Assembly (NCBI GenBank): GCA_938009115.1
Contig: CALLHZ010000079.1
Coordinates: forward strand, 1 to 20,191
Direction of reading: 5' to 3'
DNA length: 20,191 bases
Source: an uncultured Clostridia bacterium
GTDB lineage: Bacteria; Bacillota; Clostridia; Peptostreptococcales; Anaerovoracaceae
The notes below the pieces were generated by a model. The model was not told the origin of the DNA. It saw only the letters and a program-made list of their open reading frames with translations, and searched no databases. The translations under genes were made by a program, and so were the position numbers. Positions 1 through 7,630 of the stretch are shown here, one piece after another (position 1 is the first letter of the stretch; each line of letters starts with the position of its first letter).

Positions 1-49
1 GCGACCACCGAGATCTACACTCTTTCCCTACCCGACGCTCTTCCGATCT
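1..49. other. Illumina TruSeq adapter remnant (assembly contamination)
   Basis: The first 49 bases match the last 49 of the 58-base Illumina TruSeq universal adapter, ending in its familiar CTCTTCCGATCT. The only mismatch is at position 32 (C where the adapter has A). This is library sequence, not genome. It sits at the contig edge and truncates the minus-strand activase gene, whose recognisable reading ends at about position 50. The identification rests on recall of the adapter sequence, which is standard. Confidence 0.97.
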
Positions 50-511
50 ACGGCATTGGTTTCGGAGCAGCATCAGAAGATCTCCGTAAAGAACACAGGC
101 AGCCAGTTCTCTGTACATGGCTGTGGAGATTTTAAAGCCCGGATTCCGCTCCAGTCCGGCCACATTCAAAGAAACGACGGGGACCTGGGGAAAACCGGCC
201 CGCTCCAGGCCTTTGCGGAGAAGTGACAAGTAATTGGAAGCGCGGCAACCGCCACCGGTCTGCATGATCAGCAAGGCAACCTTGCCGGTATCGTAACGTC
301 CGCTGAGCAACGCATCCAGCAGCTGGCCGATGACGATAATGGCAGGATAACACATATCGTTATGCACATAGCGGACGCCCACGTCACCCATGTTGCGCCC
401 GTCGCTTTCGAGGAATTCCATTTTGAAGCCCCTCTTCCGAAAAACGGCGGCCATCAGCGTAAAATGCATGGGCAGCATGGTCGGCACAAGGATCGTGTAT
501 TCCTTTTTCAT
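50..511 (-). CDS. C-terminal part of acyl-CoA dehydratase activase (partial, 3' end lost; probably one gene with the next entry)
   Basis: About 154 codons are readable from ATG at 511 to the adapter junction. Motifs typical of the C-terminal module of large 2-hydroxyacyl-CoA dehydratase activases are present: KKEYTILVPTMLPMHF at the start, NDMCYPAIIVIGQLLDAL, QTGGGCRASNYLSLL, then NPGFKIS and YGDLLM. In the family this module follows the DUF2229 domain in one chain of roughly 1,400 residues. Here it is in a different frame from the 531-3545 gene and starts 19 bases after that gene's TAG. The frame stays open upstream of the ATG and encodes RVIFTKKM, matching the linker I recall from fused homologues (RVIFTKEM). 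No convincing Shine-Dalgarno precedes the ATG. I infer a frameshifted or mis-sequenced single gene, not a natural split. Roughly a hundred or more C-terminal residues are missing. Confidence 0.8.
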
Positions 512-530
512 TTTTTTTGTAAAGATGACC

Positions 531-3500
531 CTATTTGTCGTTTGCCGCACTTCGCTCCTCCAGAGCGCCCAACAGACTGCGCAGTCTGATCCTGGCAGCG
601 CCCAAATTGCTGATTTCGTCGATTTTGATCTGTGTGTACAGTTTGCCCTCTTTTTCCAGAATGCTGCGAACCTCATCGGTGGTAATGGCATCCAGGCCGC
701 AGCCGAATGAAACCAGCTGGACCAGCTCACAGTCGTCATGGCTTGCCACATAGCGGGCCGCATTGTACAGCCGCGCGTGGTAGACCCACTGATTGAGAAC
801 CCGAACGCCTGCCGGCGTCACTTTCGTGCTCACGCAGTCCTCTGTCACCACCACAAACCCAAGAGACTCGATCAACTGATCGATCCCCTGGCAAATGCCC
901 GGATCCACATGGTAAGGGCGTCCGGCGAGGATGATGATCCGCTTTCCCCGCTCCCGGGCCATGGCAAGCGCTTTCTCCCCTTCGCACTGAATGCGGTCCA
1001 TCCATTCCTGATACGCGTCCATTCCCCGTCGGACCGCCCGGTCCACCGCAGCCTTTGGAATATCCTTGAAATGTCGATTCAGCGACTGATAAAGTCCTTT
1101 GGAAAGCTGTTTTCTGTCATTGATGCATAGATATGGATAAAGAAACCGGGTCTCCCTCAGCGTATCCATATTGCCCCGAAGCACCTCCGAATAATAAGCC
1201 ACTACCGGGCAATTGTAGTAATTATCCGGCACATTGCTGTCCTTCATGTTATACGTGAGGCAAGGATAGAAGATCGCATCCACATTCTGCGACAGCAGCT
1301 TTTGGATATGCCCGTGCATCAGCTTTGCAGGATAGCATGCCGTATCCGAAGGGATGGTGTATTGCCCCTTCGCATAGAGCCTCTTATCAGAGAATCCGCT
1401 GTAGACAACGCGGAAGCCTAATTCGGTAAATACGGTATGCCATAGCGGCGCAAGCTCAAACATGCCCAGAGACATGGGCAGACCGATGCTGCGGACGGCG
1501 GTCTGGTCGATCTTCTCCGACAATGAACGGAGATAATCCCGCTTGAAGCGGTACAGATTTGGTATCGGATGCTCTTTCTCCTCCGGGATATCCTGTCCGA
1601 GCGCCAGGAAGGATCCTTTGTCGCATTTGTTTCCTGAAATGTGCCGTTCGTTTCCGGCGAAAACATTGACGGTAAGCGCGCACCGGTTCGTACAGCCTTT
1701 GCATGTAACGGTTCGCGCGCTGTGTGTAAATTCTTTCAGTTCCGCAGGCCCCAAAATACCCGAAGCAACCGGCGGGGTGGATGCGGCATACAAAGCGGCG
1801 CCGAATGCGCCCATGAGCCCTGCGATATCCGGTCGCACCACGCAACCGTTCAGTTCGCGCTCAAAAGCGCGAAGAACGGCATCGTTCAGGAATGTGCCGC
1901 CCTGGACAACGATATGCCTGCCCAGTTCTTCGGCAGAATGGACTCGGAGCACCTTATACAGAGCGTTTTTAACGATGCTTTCGGAAAGCCCCGCAGAAAT
2001 ATCGCCTACACCGGCGCCGTCCTTCTGGGCTTGTTTCACAGAAGAGTTCATAAATACGGTACAACGGGATCCCAGATCCACGGGAGCGCCGGAAAACAAT
2101 CCCAGTCGTGCAAATTCCTCCACGGAATATCCCAATGCCTTGGCAAACGTCTCAATAAAAGAACCGCAGCCGGAGGAGCAGGCTTCATTCAAAATGATCG
2201 AATCGATGGAATCGTTCTTGACAGACAGGCATTTCATATCCTGCCCCCCGATATCCAGTATGAAATCAACCTTTGGATCGAAATACTTTGCAGCCCGGAA
2301 ATGAGCCATGGTCTCCACAAGTCCTCCGTCCAAGTGGAAGGCGCGGCGGATCAGGTCCTCTCCGTATCCTGTCACGGCGCTGCCGGCGATCGTGATATCT
2401 GTTCCGATGATTTTGTAAATATTCTCAAGTTCCTGTTTGACGACCTGTATCGGTTCTCCCTGGTTGCTGTTGTAATAAGAATGAAGGATCGCGCCCTCCG
2501 GTGTGATCAGAACCAGCTTCGTCGTCGTGCTGCCGCAATCGATCCCAAGGTAAGCAGGTCCTCTATACTCAGCCAGATCGCAAACAGGCACTGTGGCACG
2601 ATTATGGCGTTCCAGAAACTCTCGATAATCTTCTTCATTTTTAAATAAAGGCGCGTGACGAACCTTGCCGTATTGCTCGGATGTTGCCCCCACCAGCTGT
2701 CGTATCCATTGATCGTAACCAAAGAATCGACCCTGTTTTCCTGCATAGAACGCAGCGCCCAAGGCAACAGCGAATCGGCCGTATTCAGGAAATACGGCAT
2801 GCTCCTCGGACAATTCCAGCGTTTCCTTAAAACGGTTTCTCAATCCGTGGCAATAGTGAAGCGGACCGCCCAAAAACATGACATGACCTTCGATCCTGCG
2901 GCCCTGGGCAAGGCCGGCTATCGTCTGATCCACAACTGCCTGATAGATGCTTGCCGCCAGATCTTCTTTCCGGGCGCCCTGGTTGAGCAAGGGCTGGATA
3001 TCAGACTTGGCGAACACGCCGCAACGCGATGCGATAGGATAAAGACGCTCGTAATTCAGGCTCAGCTTGTCCAGTTCCTGGATCGGCACAGAAAGAAGCG
3101 TCGCCATCTGGTCGATGAATGCGCCGGTCCCGCCGGCGCAAGTACCGTTCATCCGCTCATCCATGCCGTTCCGAAAAAAGATGACTTTGGCGTCCTCTCC
3201 GCCCAGCTCGACGACGGCGTCCGTCTCCGGCTCCAAGGCCTCCACGACCTCGCCCGTGGCGAATACCTCCTGAACAAAAGGCAGATCTGCAGCTTTGGCC
3301 AGCCCCAAGCCTGCAGATCCGGACACGGCAGCACAAAAGCGCCGCCCTTCGAGGAAAGGCGCCGCTTCCATTACCAGTTCCACTGCTTTTTTACGAACCT
3401 GTGAAAAGTGTCTTTCGTATTTTTGCCAGACGATCTTCCCCTGATCGATCACAACGATCTTCGCCGTTGTGGATCCGATATCCATTCCAACAAGGATCGA

Positions 3501-3545
3501 ATCGTACGGAGAAGCCGTTTTCTCCAATTTACATTTCCATGACAT
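531..3545 (-). CDS. 2-hydroxyacyl-CoA dehydratase activase, BadF/BadG/BcrA/BcrD type, double ASKHA plus DUF2229
   Basis: This 1004-residue protein has two ASKHA ATPase domains in tandem. The first (about 18-270) has DIGSTTAK, the CAGGTG cysteine (C136) and SRCGVF (C175). The second (about 332-590) has DCGSTTTK, DIGGQD, NEACSSGCG (C456, C460) and SRCTVF (C495). These cysteines align with those that hold the bridging [4Fe-4S] cluster in HgdC-type activators. A cysteine cluster follows (C615, C618, C622, C641), then DUF2229 (from about 686, with SDTACYPAKL and YPCLTYN). Characterised relatives use ATP to inject one low-potential electron into 2-hydroxyacyl-CoA dehydratases or double-cubane proteins. 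The partner of this long form is not established and no dehydratase subunits lie in the window. The frame ends at TAG 531-533 just before the C-terminal module, so it is probably truncated by a frameshift. The gene follows the acyl-CoA ligase by 37 bases. Confidence 0.88.
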   Translation of the reverse strand: MSWKCKLEKTASPYDSILVGMDIGSTTAKIVVIDQGKIVWQKYERHFSQVRKKAVELVMEAAPFLEGRRFCAAVSGSAGLGLAKAADLPFVQEVFATGEVVEALEPETDAVVELGGEDAKVIFFRNGMDERMNGTCAGGTGAFIDQMATLLSVPIQELDKLSLNYERLYPIASRCGVFAKSDIQPLLNQGARKEDLAASIYQAVVDQTIAGLAQGRRIEGHVMFLGGPLHYCHGLRNRFKETLELSEEHAVFPEYGRFAVALGAAFYAGKQGRFFGYDQWIRQLVGATSEQYGKVRHAPLFKNEEDYREFLERHNRATVPVCDLAEYRGPAYLGIDCGSTTTKLVLITPEGAILHSYYNSNQGEPIQVVKQELENIYKIIGTDITIAGSAVTGYGEDLIRRAFHLDGGLVETMAHFRAAKYFDPKVDFILDIGGQDMKCLSVKNDSIDSIILNEACSSGCGSFIETFAKALGYSVEEFARLGLFSGAPVDLGSRCTVFMNSSVKQAQKDGAGVGDISAGLSESIVKNALYKVLRVHSAEELGRHIVVQGGTFLNDAVLRAFERELNGCVVRPDIAGLMGAFGAALYAASTPPVASGILGPAELKEFTHSARTVTCKGCTNRCALTVNVFAGNERHISGNKCDKGSFLALGQDIPEEKEHPIPNLYRFKRDYLRSLSEKIDQTAVRSIGLPMSLGMFELAPLWHTVFTELGFRVVYSGFSDKRLYAKGQYTIPSDTACYPAKLMHGHIQKLLSQNVDAIFYPCLTYNMKDSNVPDNYYNCPVVAYYSEVLRGNMDTLRETRFLYPYLCINDRKQLSKGLYQSLNRHFKDIPKAAVDRAVRRGMDAYQEWMDRIQCEGEKALAMARERGKRIIILAGRPYHVDPGICQGIDQLIESLGFVVVTEDCVSTKVTPAGVRVLNQWVYHARLYNAARYVASHDDCELVQLVSFGCGLDAITTDEVRSILEKEGKLYTQIKIDEISNLGAARIRLRSLLGALEERSAANDK

Positions 3546-3582
3546 AGCTCAGACCAGTATGCTCCCCGATACCCCCTGCGAC

Positions 3583-5313
3583 TCAGATATTCTTATGGCG
3601 TTTGATCTTATGGGTCGTCGTGCGGACAAAATCATTGGCCCGTATCGAAAAATCTCTGACCCTTTTGTAGATCGGCAGTTTTTCATTGATATCGGCAATG
3701 GCGTTCTTGATGAGAGCCTTGATGTCCTCTTCGCTGAGGTCGTTGCCGAATTCCTCGTAAATGATATCATACGCGGGCATGATCTGGGCAGACACCACGG
3801 TGTCGTCTTCCCGCTCAACGCCGTGGACAAGGCTTTCCTGTATATATTTGCTGCGATTCATATACAGTTCAACTTCTTCAGGATATATATTCTTTCCTGT
3901 TTTGGTAACGATCACATTCTTTTTCCGGCCTGTGATGTAGAGCCAGCCCTCTCGATCGATAAAACCCAGATCGCCAGTATGGAACCATCCGTCCACGATA
4001 CATTCCGCAGTCAGATCAGGACGCTTATAATAACCCAGCATCAAGTTGGGTCCCTGGAAAAGGATCTCGCCGATCCCGTCTTCGTCAGGTTCATGGATGC
4101 GGATTTCGCCGGAAGCCACACAAAGCCCGGAGGATCCTGCTTTTTTATAGGTATTGCCGAAATCCGGCGACCCGGACACCAGAGGCGCTGTTTCCGTAAG
4201 CCCGTATCCCTGAAGAACCGTAAATCCCATATCCTGATAACCGCGGCTGACTGCGGGATCGATTCCTGCAGCGCCGGTGATGATCATGCGCAGCTTTCCC
4301 CCAAAAGTGTCATAGATCGTTTTGAAAATCTTTCGGCTCATATCGATGTTCAGGGAACGAAGCTTTCTATTGATCTTGATGCCGGTTTCCAACGCTTTCT
4401 TCTTTCCTGTCTTCTCTGCCTGCTTCCATATTTTCGAATACATGGATTCGAAGATCAACGGAACGCCGATCAGTATGGTGGCCTCTGCTTCCGCAAGATT
4501 TTTGGCCACATACTTGAGACCTTCATAAAAGGCAATGGAGGCGCCTCGGTACAAAACCAAGGACATGCCCATGGTGCTTTCAAAGGTATGATGGATGGGC
4601 AGAATGGAGAGCGTCCGGTCCTCCGGCGTCACATAGGCGATCTTGCAGGTGTCCATGATATTGGCTGCAATATTTCGGTGTGAAAGCATCACACCCTTGG
4701 CTGAGTCGGTGGTTCCGGAGGTAAACAGTAAAAATCTCAGTTCATTGGGGTCCAAAGGCAGCTCTTCGAACCGGCGGTCGCCGCTGTCCAACAGCGCATT
4801 GCCGGCAGCCACCAGAGCCTCCCAGGAAGCTTCGTGCGCTGTTTCGTCTTCGGTCCCTTCGGACTCAGGTCCGCCGTACATTTTCATGGAAAATTTGTAG
4901 GGAATATCGAAATCGTCTAAATAATGCGCATATGTGTCCGTATGAAAGATCGCTTTGCATTCGGCGATTTTCAAAAAATTCAGTATTTCTTCCTTTGACA
5001 GTTCTTTATCCAGCGGAACCACGACACCGACACCGTTGGCCACCGCATAGTAAGCTGTGATCCACTGATAGCAATTCTCACCGATCACTGCGATTTTCTC
5101 ACCCGTCAAGCCCAGAGACACAAGCTGCGTTCCCAACGCATCCACATCCCTCTTGAAGCGGGCATAGTTGATTTCCTGATACGCTTCGCCCTTTTTCTTC
5201 TTCACCAAAAACGCCGGCCTTTCGGAGAACTCCCGGCAGCTTTCGTTCAGCATCTGACGAAGTGTTGTGATTTCCTTGACCTTGTGGTACTGCAGTGTCA
5301 CATTCTTTTTCAT
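3583..5313 (-). CDS. Long-chain acyl-CoA synthetase (AMP-forming)
   Basis: This 576-residue member of the ANL superfamily activates a carboxylic acid, probably a fatty acid, through an acyl-AMP to the CoA thioester. The P-loop-like A3 motif FTSGTTDSAKGV lies near 197-208. LQGYGLTETAPL (A5), GWFHTGDLG (A7), GRKKNVIVTKTGKNIYPEE (A8) and a terminal TTTHKIKR carrying the A10 lysine follow in order. No signal peptide or membrane segment is seen. The start at 5313 is supported by CGGAG about seven bases upstream. A good sigma-A promoter lies 67-95 bases upstream. The dehydratase activase follows after 37 bases, so the two are probably co-transcribed, suggesting a shared acyl-CoA pathway. Substrate chain length cannot be read from the sequence. 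Confidence 0.92.
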   Translation of the reverse strand: MKKNVTLQYHKVKEITTLRQMLNESCREFSERPAFLVKKKKGEAYQEINYARFKRDVDALGTQLVSLGLTGEKIAVIGENCYQWITAYYAVANGVGVVVPLDKELSKEEILNFLKIAECKAIFHTDTYAHYLDDFDIPYKFSMKMYGGPESEGTEDETAHEASWEALVAAGNALLDSGDRRFEELPLDPNELRFLLFTSGTTDSAKGVMLSHRNIAANIMDTCKIAYVTPEDRTLSILPIHHTFESTMGMSLVLYRGASIAFYEGLKYVAKNLAEAEATILIGVPLIFESMYSKIWKQAEKTGKKKALETGIKINRKLRSLNIDMSRKIFKTIYDTFGGKLRMIITGAAGIDPAVSRGYQDMGFTVLQGYGLTETAPLVSGSPDFGNTYKKAGSSGLCVASGEIRIHEPDEDGIGEILFQGPNLMLGYYKRPDLTAECIVDGWFHTGDLGFIDREGWLYITGRKKNVIVTKTGKNIYPEEVELYMNRSKYIQESLVHGVEREDDTVVSAQIMPAYDIIYEEFGNDLSEEDIKALIKNAIADINEKLPIYKRVRDFSIRANDFVRTTTHKIKRHKNI

Positions 5314-5379
5314 GATCAGGCTCCGATTGAATGGATTTTTGACATAAACAAAAATTCCGGGGCGATAACATCATTATGT

Positions 5380-5408
5380 ATTCTACTACCCGGAAACTGA
5401 AATGTAAA
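5380..5408 (-). promoter_or_regulatory. Sigma-A promoter of the acyl-CoA ligase/activase unit
   Basis: On the minus strand TTTACA (5408-5403), a 17-base spacer and TAGAAT (5385-5380) make a near-consensus vegetative promoter. The predicted start is near 5373, giving a leader of about 60 bases. The -35 box lies inside the T-tract of the preceding operon's terminator. A 7-bp inverted repeat (CCCGGAA at 5389-5395, TTCCGGG at 5355-5361) flanks the -10 box and could be an operator. Confidence 0.7.
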
Positions 5409-5450
5409 GAAAAGGGGGCGGTGTCAAAAGGATTTCACTTGACTCGCCCC
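5406..5450 (-). terminator. Intrinsic terminator of the GntR-ABC-GIY-YIG operon
   Basis: Read on the minus strand, GGGGCG (5450-5445), one unpaired A, and GTCAA (5443-5439) pair with TTGAC (5427-5423), two unpaired bases and CGCCCC (5420-5415). A T-rich tail, CTTTTCTTT, follows (down to about 5406). The 11-bp interrupted stem begins inside the last codons of the GIY-YIG gene. Confidence 0.7.
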
Positions 5451-5686
5451 TCTATGAGACCGATCTTTTGCTTGCGCGGCATCCGCTTGATCGATGCTTC
5501 CCGCTTTTGCGCCTCCGAACGATCCCGGCAAGGCTCCTGATAGACCAGCTCCAGCGGAGCCCGTCCGCGGGTGTACCTGGCGCCCCGCCCTTCGCGATGC
5601 GCCAGCAGCCTTCTGTCCATGTCATCGGTGACGCCGGTATACAAAGTACCATCGGCGCAGCGTATAATATACACTTGCCAGCCCAT
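5435..5686 (-). CDS. GIY-YIG domain protein (UPF0213/YhbQ-like)
   Basis: This 83-residue single-domain protein belongs to the small GIY-YIG endonuclease-like family. The core reads VYIIRC (GIY position) and LYTGVT (YIG position). A conserved arginine follows in DRRLLAHREG, and the family's usual ending ASIKRMPRKQKIGLIEG is present. The length is normal for the stand-alone family, whose cellular role is poorly defined. Nuclease activity is inferred from the fold only. Its ATG overlaps the permease stop by one base (TGATG), so translation is probably coupled. The gene is last in a GntR-ABC operon, an unusual place for it. The terminator stem uses its 3' end. Confidence 0.88.
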   Translation of the reverse strand: MGWQVYIIRCADGTLYTGVTDDMDRRLLAHREGRGARYTRGRAPLELVYQEPCRDRSEAQKREASIKRMPRKQKIGLIEGRVK

Positions 5687-6300
5687 CAGTTCTCACGCTT
5701 TTCGTACATCGAAACGGCAACTTTGATCGACAGGAGATTCAACGCCGCAGCGCCGGCAAGCGCCAGCGCTGCCCATCGCAGAGATACGGCAGTAAGTCCG
5801 CCCAGCGCCGTCATAAGAAAAGCACCGGAACCCATGACCACCATCACGGACAGAGCTACTACGATGAGAAGCAGCATCCGCCCCTTTTCGACGCCAAACC
5901 GGAACATGAGCGGCAGATTGAAAGCCTGGATCAGCAAGGCGACAACGGCAGTGACACAGGTCGCGAATACATCCATCCCTCCGATCGGAGTCCCTTTTGC
6001 AAAGCCTGTCAGCGTTTGAGCCGCCAGGGTGAGCGCAAGGGTCACGGCAACAACGATATAGCCAAGCAAGTACTTGCTCAGGACCAGTTGAACCGGTTTG
6101 TACGGCATCATGGCGGCCAGCTGGGCCCATTTGCTGCGCTCATCATAGGCCAGCGCCGTGATCGGCAGCATTGCAGCATAAACGATGGCAAAGCCCGACA
6201 TGGAGAAACCGGGGATCAGCGTAAAAACGACGATCATCAACAGAAAGAGCTTCATCTGCTTGATCAATGTATAGAAATCCTTCAGCAGCAATCCTTTCAT
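5686..6300 (-). CDS. ABC-2 type transporter permease (ABC2_membrane_5-like)
   Basis: This 204-residue integral membrane protein begins MKGLLLKDFYTLIKQMKLF, the usual amphipathic start of this permease family, and continues with about six hydrophobic segments. It has AYDERSKWAQLAAMMPYKP in the first cytoplasmic loop, typical of the PF13346 group. It should pair with the ATPase encoded immediately upstream, whose stop overlaps its start by four bases (ATGA). The transported substrate is unknown. Relatives in YtrA-controlled operons are often linked to cell-envelope stress or antimicrobial peptides. That is family knowledge, not shown here. Confidence 0.85.
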   Translation of the reverse strand: MKGLLLKDFYTLIKQMKLFLLMIVVFTLIPGFSMSGFAIVYAAMLPITALAYDERSKWAQLAAMMPYKPVQLVLSKYLLGYIVVAVTLALTLAAQTLTGFAKGTPIGGMDVFATCVTAVVALLIQAFNLPLMFRFGVEKGRMLLLIVVALSVMVVMGSGAFLMTALGGLTAVSLRWAALALAGAAALNLLSIKVAVSMYEKREN

Positions 6301-7151
6301 TCTCCCGCACCTCCTTTGGCAAGAAACAGAATGATATCCTCCAGGGAGGTGTGTTCAGTAACGAATGTGGACGGGATTCGGTCTCTGTACACAAGAACCT
6401 CGGCACCGTACTTATTCTCCCGGACTCCTGCCACCGATTCAGGGGCCAAAGATTCCAGGTCTTGCTTCCCCAGCTTCAATACAGCGTATTGCTCCACGAG
6501 GCGGTCCTTTTCTTCGCATAGCAGCAATTTCCCTTTGTGCAAAAAAGCGATATAGTCGCAAATTTTTTCCAAATCGCTGACGATGTGAGAGGAAATCAGG
6601 ATCGTGCGGTCTTCGTCCCGTGTGAATTCATTGAACAGATCCAACATTTCATCCCGGATCATCGGATCCAGACCGCTGGTTGCTTCGTCCAGCAGCAGAA
6701 GCTTTGGATCATGGGACAAAGCCACCGCCAGCGCCAGCTTCATTTTTGTGCCCCGGGACATGTCCCTGAACATTTTATTCTCCGGCAGCTGAAACCGGAG
6801 GAGGTATTGATGAAATACCCTGCTGTCCCAATGCGTGTAGGTACCCGCCATCACCTTGTCAAGCTGCTTTGCAGTAAGGACCTCTGGATAATAGGCTTCA
6901 TCCAGCACGACGCCGACGCTTTCCTTGACAGTGCCAAAATCCGGATCGTCCTGATCTGCGCCCAGCACCCGGACCGTACCGCTGTCACGGTTTACGGCTT
7001 TCAGGATCAGCTTGATCAAAGTGCTTTTCCCCGCACCGTTCTCGCCGACTAATCCCAAGATGCTGCCCCTGGGCAGATCAAGATCGATATCGCTTAACGC
7101 AAATCCCGGATATTCTTTATTTAAACCCCTTATTTCGATGGCGTTGGACAT
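6297..7151 (-). CDS. ABC transporter ATP-binding protein (YtrB-like)
   Basis: This 284-residue nucleotide-binding subunit has Walker A GENGAGKST (36-44), a degenerate signature SRGTKMK, Walker B LLLLDEAT, D-loop SGLDP and H-loop SSH. The degenerate signature is common in this ABC-2 subfamily. About 70 residues follow the ATPase core. I chose ATG 7151 because AGAGGAGG lies seven bases upstream. The frame is open to 7310, but that stretch overlaps the GntR gene and has no family similarity. The start lies 22 bases inside the GntR gene and the stop overlaps the permease start, so the three are translationally linked. Confidence 0.92.
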   Translation of the reverse strand: MSNAIEIRGLNKEYPGFALSDIDLDLPRGSILGLVGENGAGKSTLIKLILKAVNRDSGTVRVLGADQDDPDFGTVKESVGVVLDEAYYPEVLTAKQLDKVMAGTYTHWDSRVFHQYLLRFQLPENKMFRDMSRGTKMKLALAVALSHDPKLLLLDEATSGLDPMIRDEMLDLFNEFTRDEDRTILISSHIVSDLEKICDYIAFLHKGKLLLCEEKDRLVEQYAVLKLGKQDLESLAPESVAGVRENKYGAEVLVYRDRIPSTFVTEHTSLEDIILFLAKGGAGE

Positions 7152-7528
7152 CCCTGTTCCTCCTCTTGAAGCTGTTGTATCCATATTTTGATCTCTTCTA
7201 TTGTAAGCCCGCAGGCCGGCGCCAGCATCAACACAGCCCTCAAATGCTCCTCGATGCGTCTGCAGTGCTCGGCTTTGACTTGCTCGGTATTCTTGGGCGC
7301 TACGTAACATCCTTTTCCGGCTACAGTATGGATATATCCGTCCTTTTCCAGTTCATCGTAAGCCCGCTTCGTCGTAATGACGCTGATGCGCAGATCCTTT
7401 GCCAGGGTACGGATCGATGGCAGAAGTTCCCCTTCTTCCATCGTACCGGAAAGGATGGCATTCCGAAGCTGTTCATAGATCTGCTGATAAATCGGATGGT
7501 TGCTGGTATTGCTGATGAAAATGTCCAA
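7130..7528 (-). CDS. GntR-family regulator, YtrA subfamily
   Basis: This 132-residue protein has an N-terminal winged helix-turn-helix (about 10-75: HPIYQQIYEQLRNAI, LPSIRTLAKDLRIS, TTKRAYDELEKDGYI, GKGCYVA). A short helical C-terminal tail replaces a full effector domain, which is the hallmark of the YtrA subfamily. Translation starts at TTG 7528, six bases after GGAGG; no better ATG exists. Members usually repress their own ABC operon. Consistent with this, a 12-bp palindrome sits 20 bases upstream at the predicted transcription start, and the ABC ATPase gene overlaps its end. The inducing signal is unknown. Confidence 0.9.
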   Translation of the reverse strand: MDIFISNTSNHPIYQQIYEQLRNAILSGTMEEGELLPSIRTLAKDLRISVITTKRAYDELEKDGYIHTVAGKGCYVAPKNTEQVKAEHCRRIEEHLRAVLMLAPACGLTIEEIKIWIQQLQEEEQGCPTPSK

Positions 7529-7547
7529 GGCTTCCTCCGCGGGTTAG

Positions 7548-7559
7548 TGTATATATACA
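7548..7559. promoter_or_regulatory. Putative GntR/YtrA operator palindrome
   Basis: TGTATATATACA is a perfect 12-bp palindrome just downstream of the predicted start point of the gntR promoter, near +3 to +14. YtrA-type repressors are known to bind TGTA...TACA-like inverted repeats at their own promoters. Two direct copies of TACTGT lie next to it on the minus strand. Assignment to this regulator is by position and family. Confidence 0.55.
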
Positions 7560-7567
7560 GTATGCAC

Positions 7568-7596
7568 AGTATAAAAAAAAGAAAGAGCCTTGTCAA
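7568..7596 (-). promoter_or_regulatory. Strong sigma-A promoter of the gntR-ABC operon
   Basis: TTGACA (7596-7591), a 17-base spacer and TATACT (7573-7568) on the minus strand make an almost perfect vegetative promoter. The start is expected near 7561, about 30 bases before the TTG start codon. The -35 box is embedded in the hairpin of the upstream gene's terminator. Confidence 0.8.
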
Positions 7597-7608
7597 GTGC
7601 CAAGGCTC
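7573..7608 (-). terminator. Intrinsic terminator after the 56-residue protein gene
   Basis: On the minus strand GAGCCTTG (7608-7601) and CAAGGCTC (7592-7585) form a perfect 8-bp stem with an 8-base loop, followed by TTTCTTTTTTTT. It lies 23 bases after the stop of the small gene at 7631 and ends that transcript. The hairpin and T-tract also contain the -35 and spacer of the next promoter. Confidence 0.85.
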
Positions 7609-7630
7609 AGATTCAGAAAAAAATTTTAGC

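Noticed and set aside
1641..2648. Long plus-strand open frame (335 codons) opposite the activase
   Set aside because: It lies wholly antisense to a well-matched gene, shows no recognisable domain and lacks a good ribosome binding site. The plus-strand frames at 3469-4683 and 10573-11442 were rejected for the same reasons.
7152..7310. Longer start for the ABC ATPase at 7310
   Set aside because: The added 53 residues overlap the GntR gene and do not resemble ABC proteins. AGAGGAGG supports ATG 7151.
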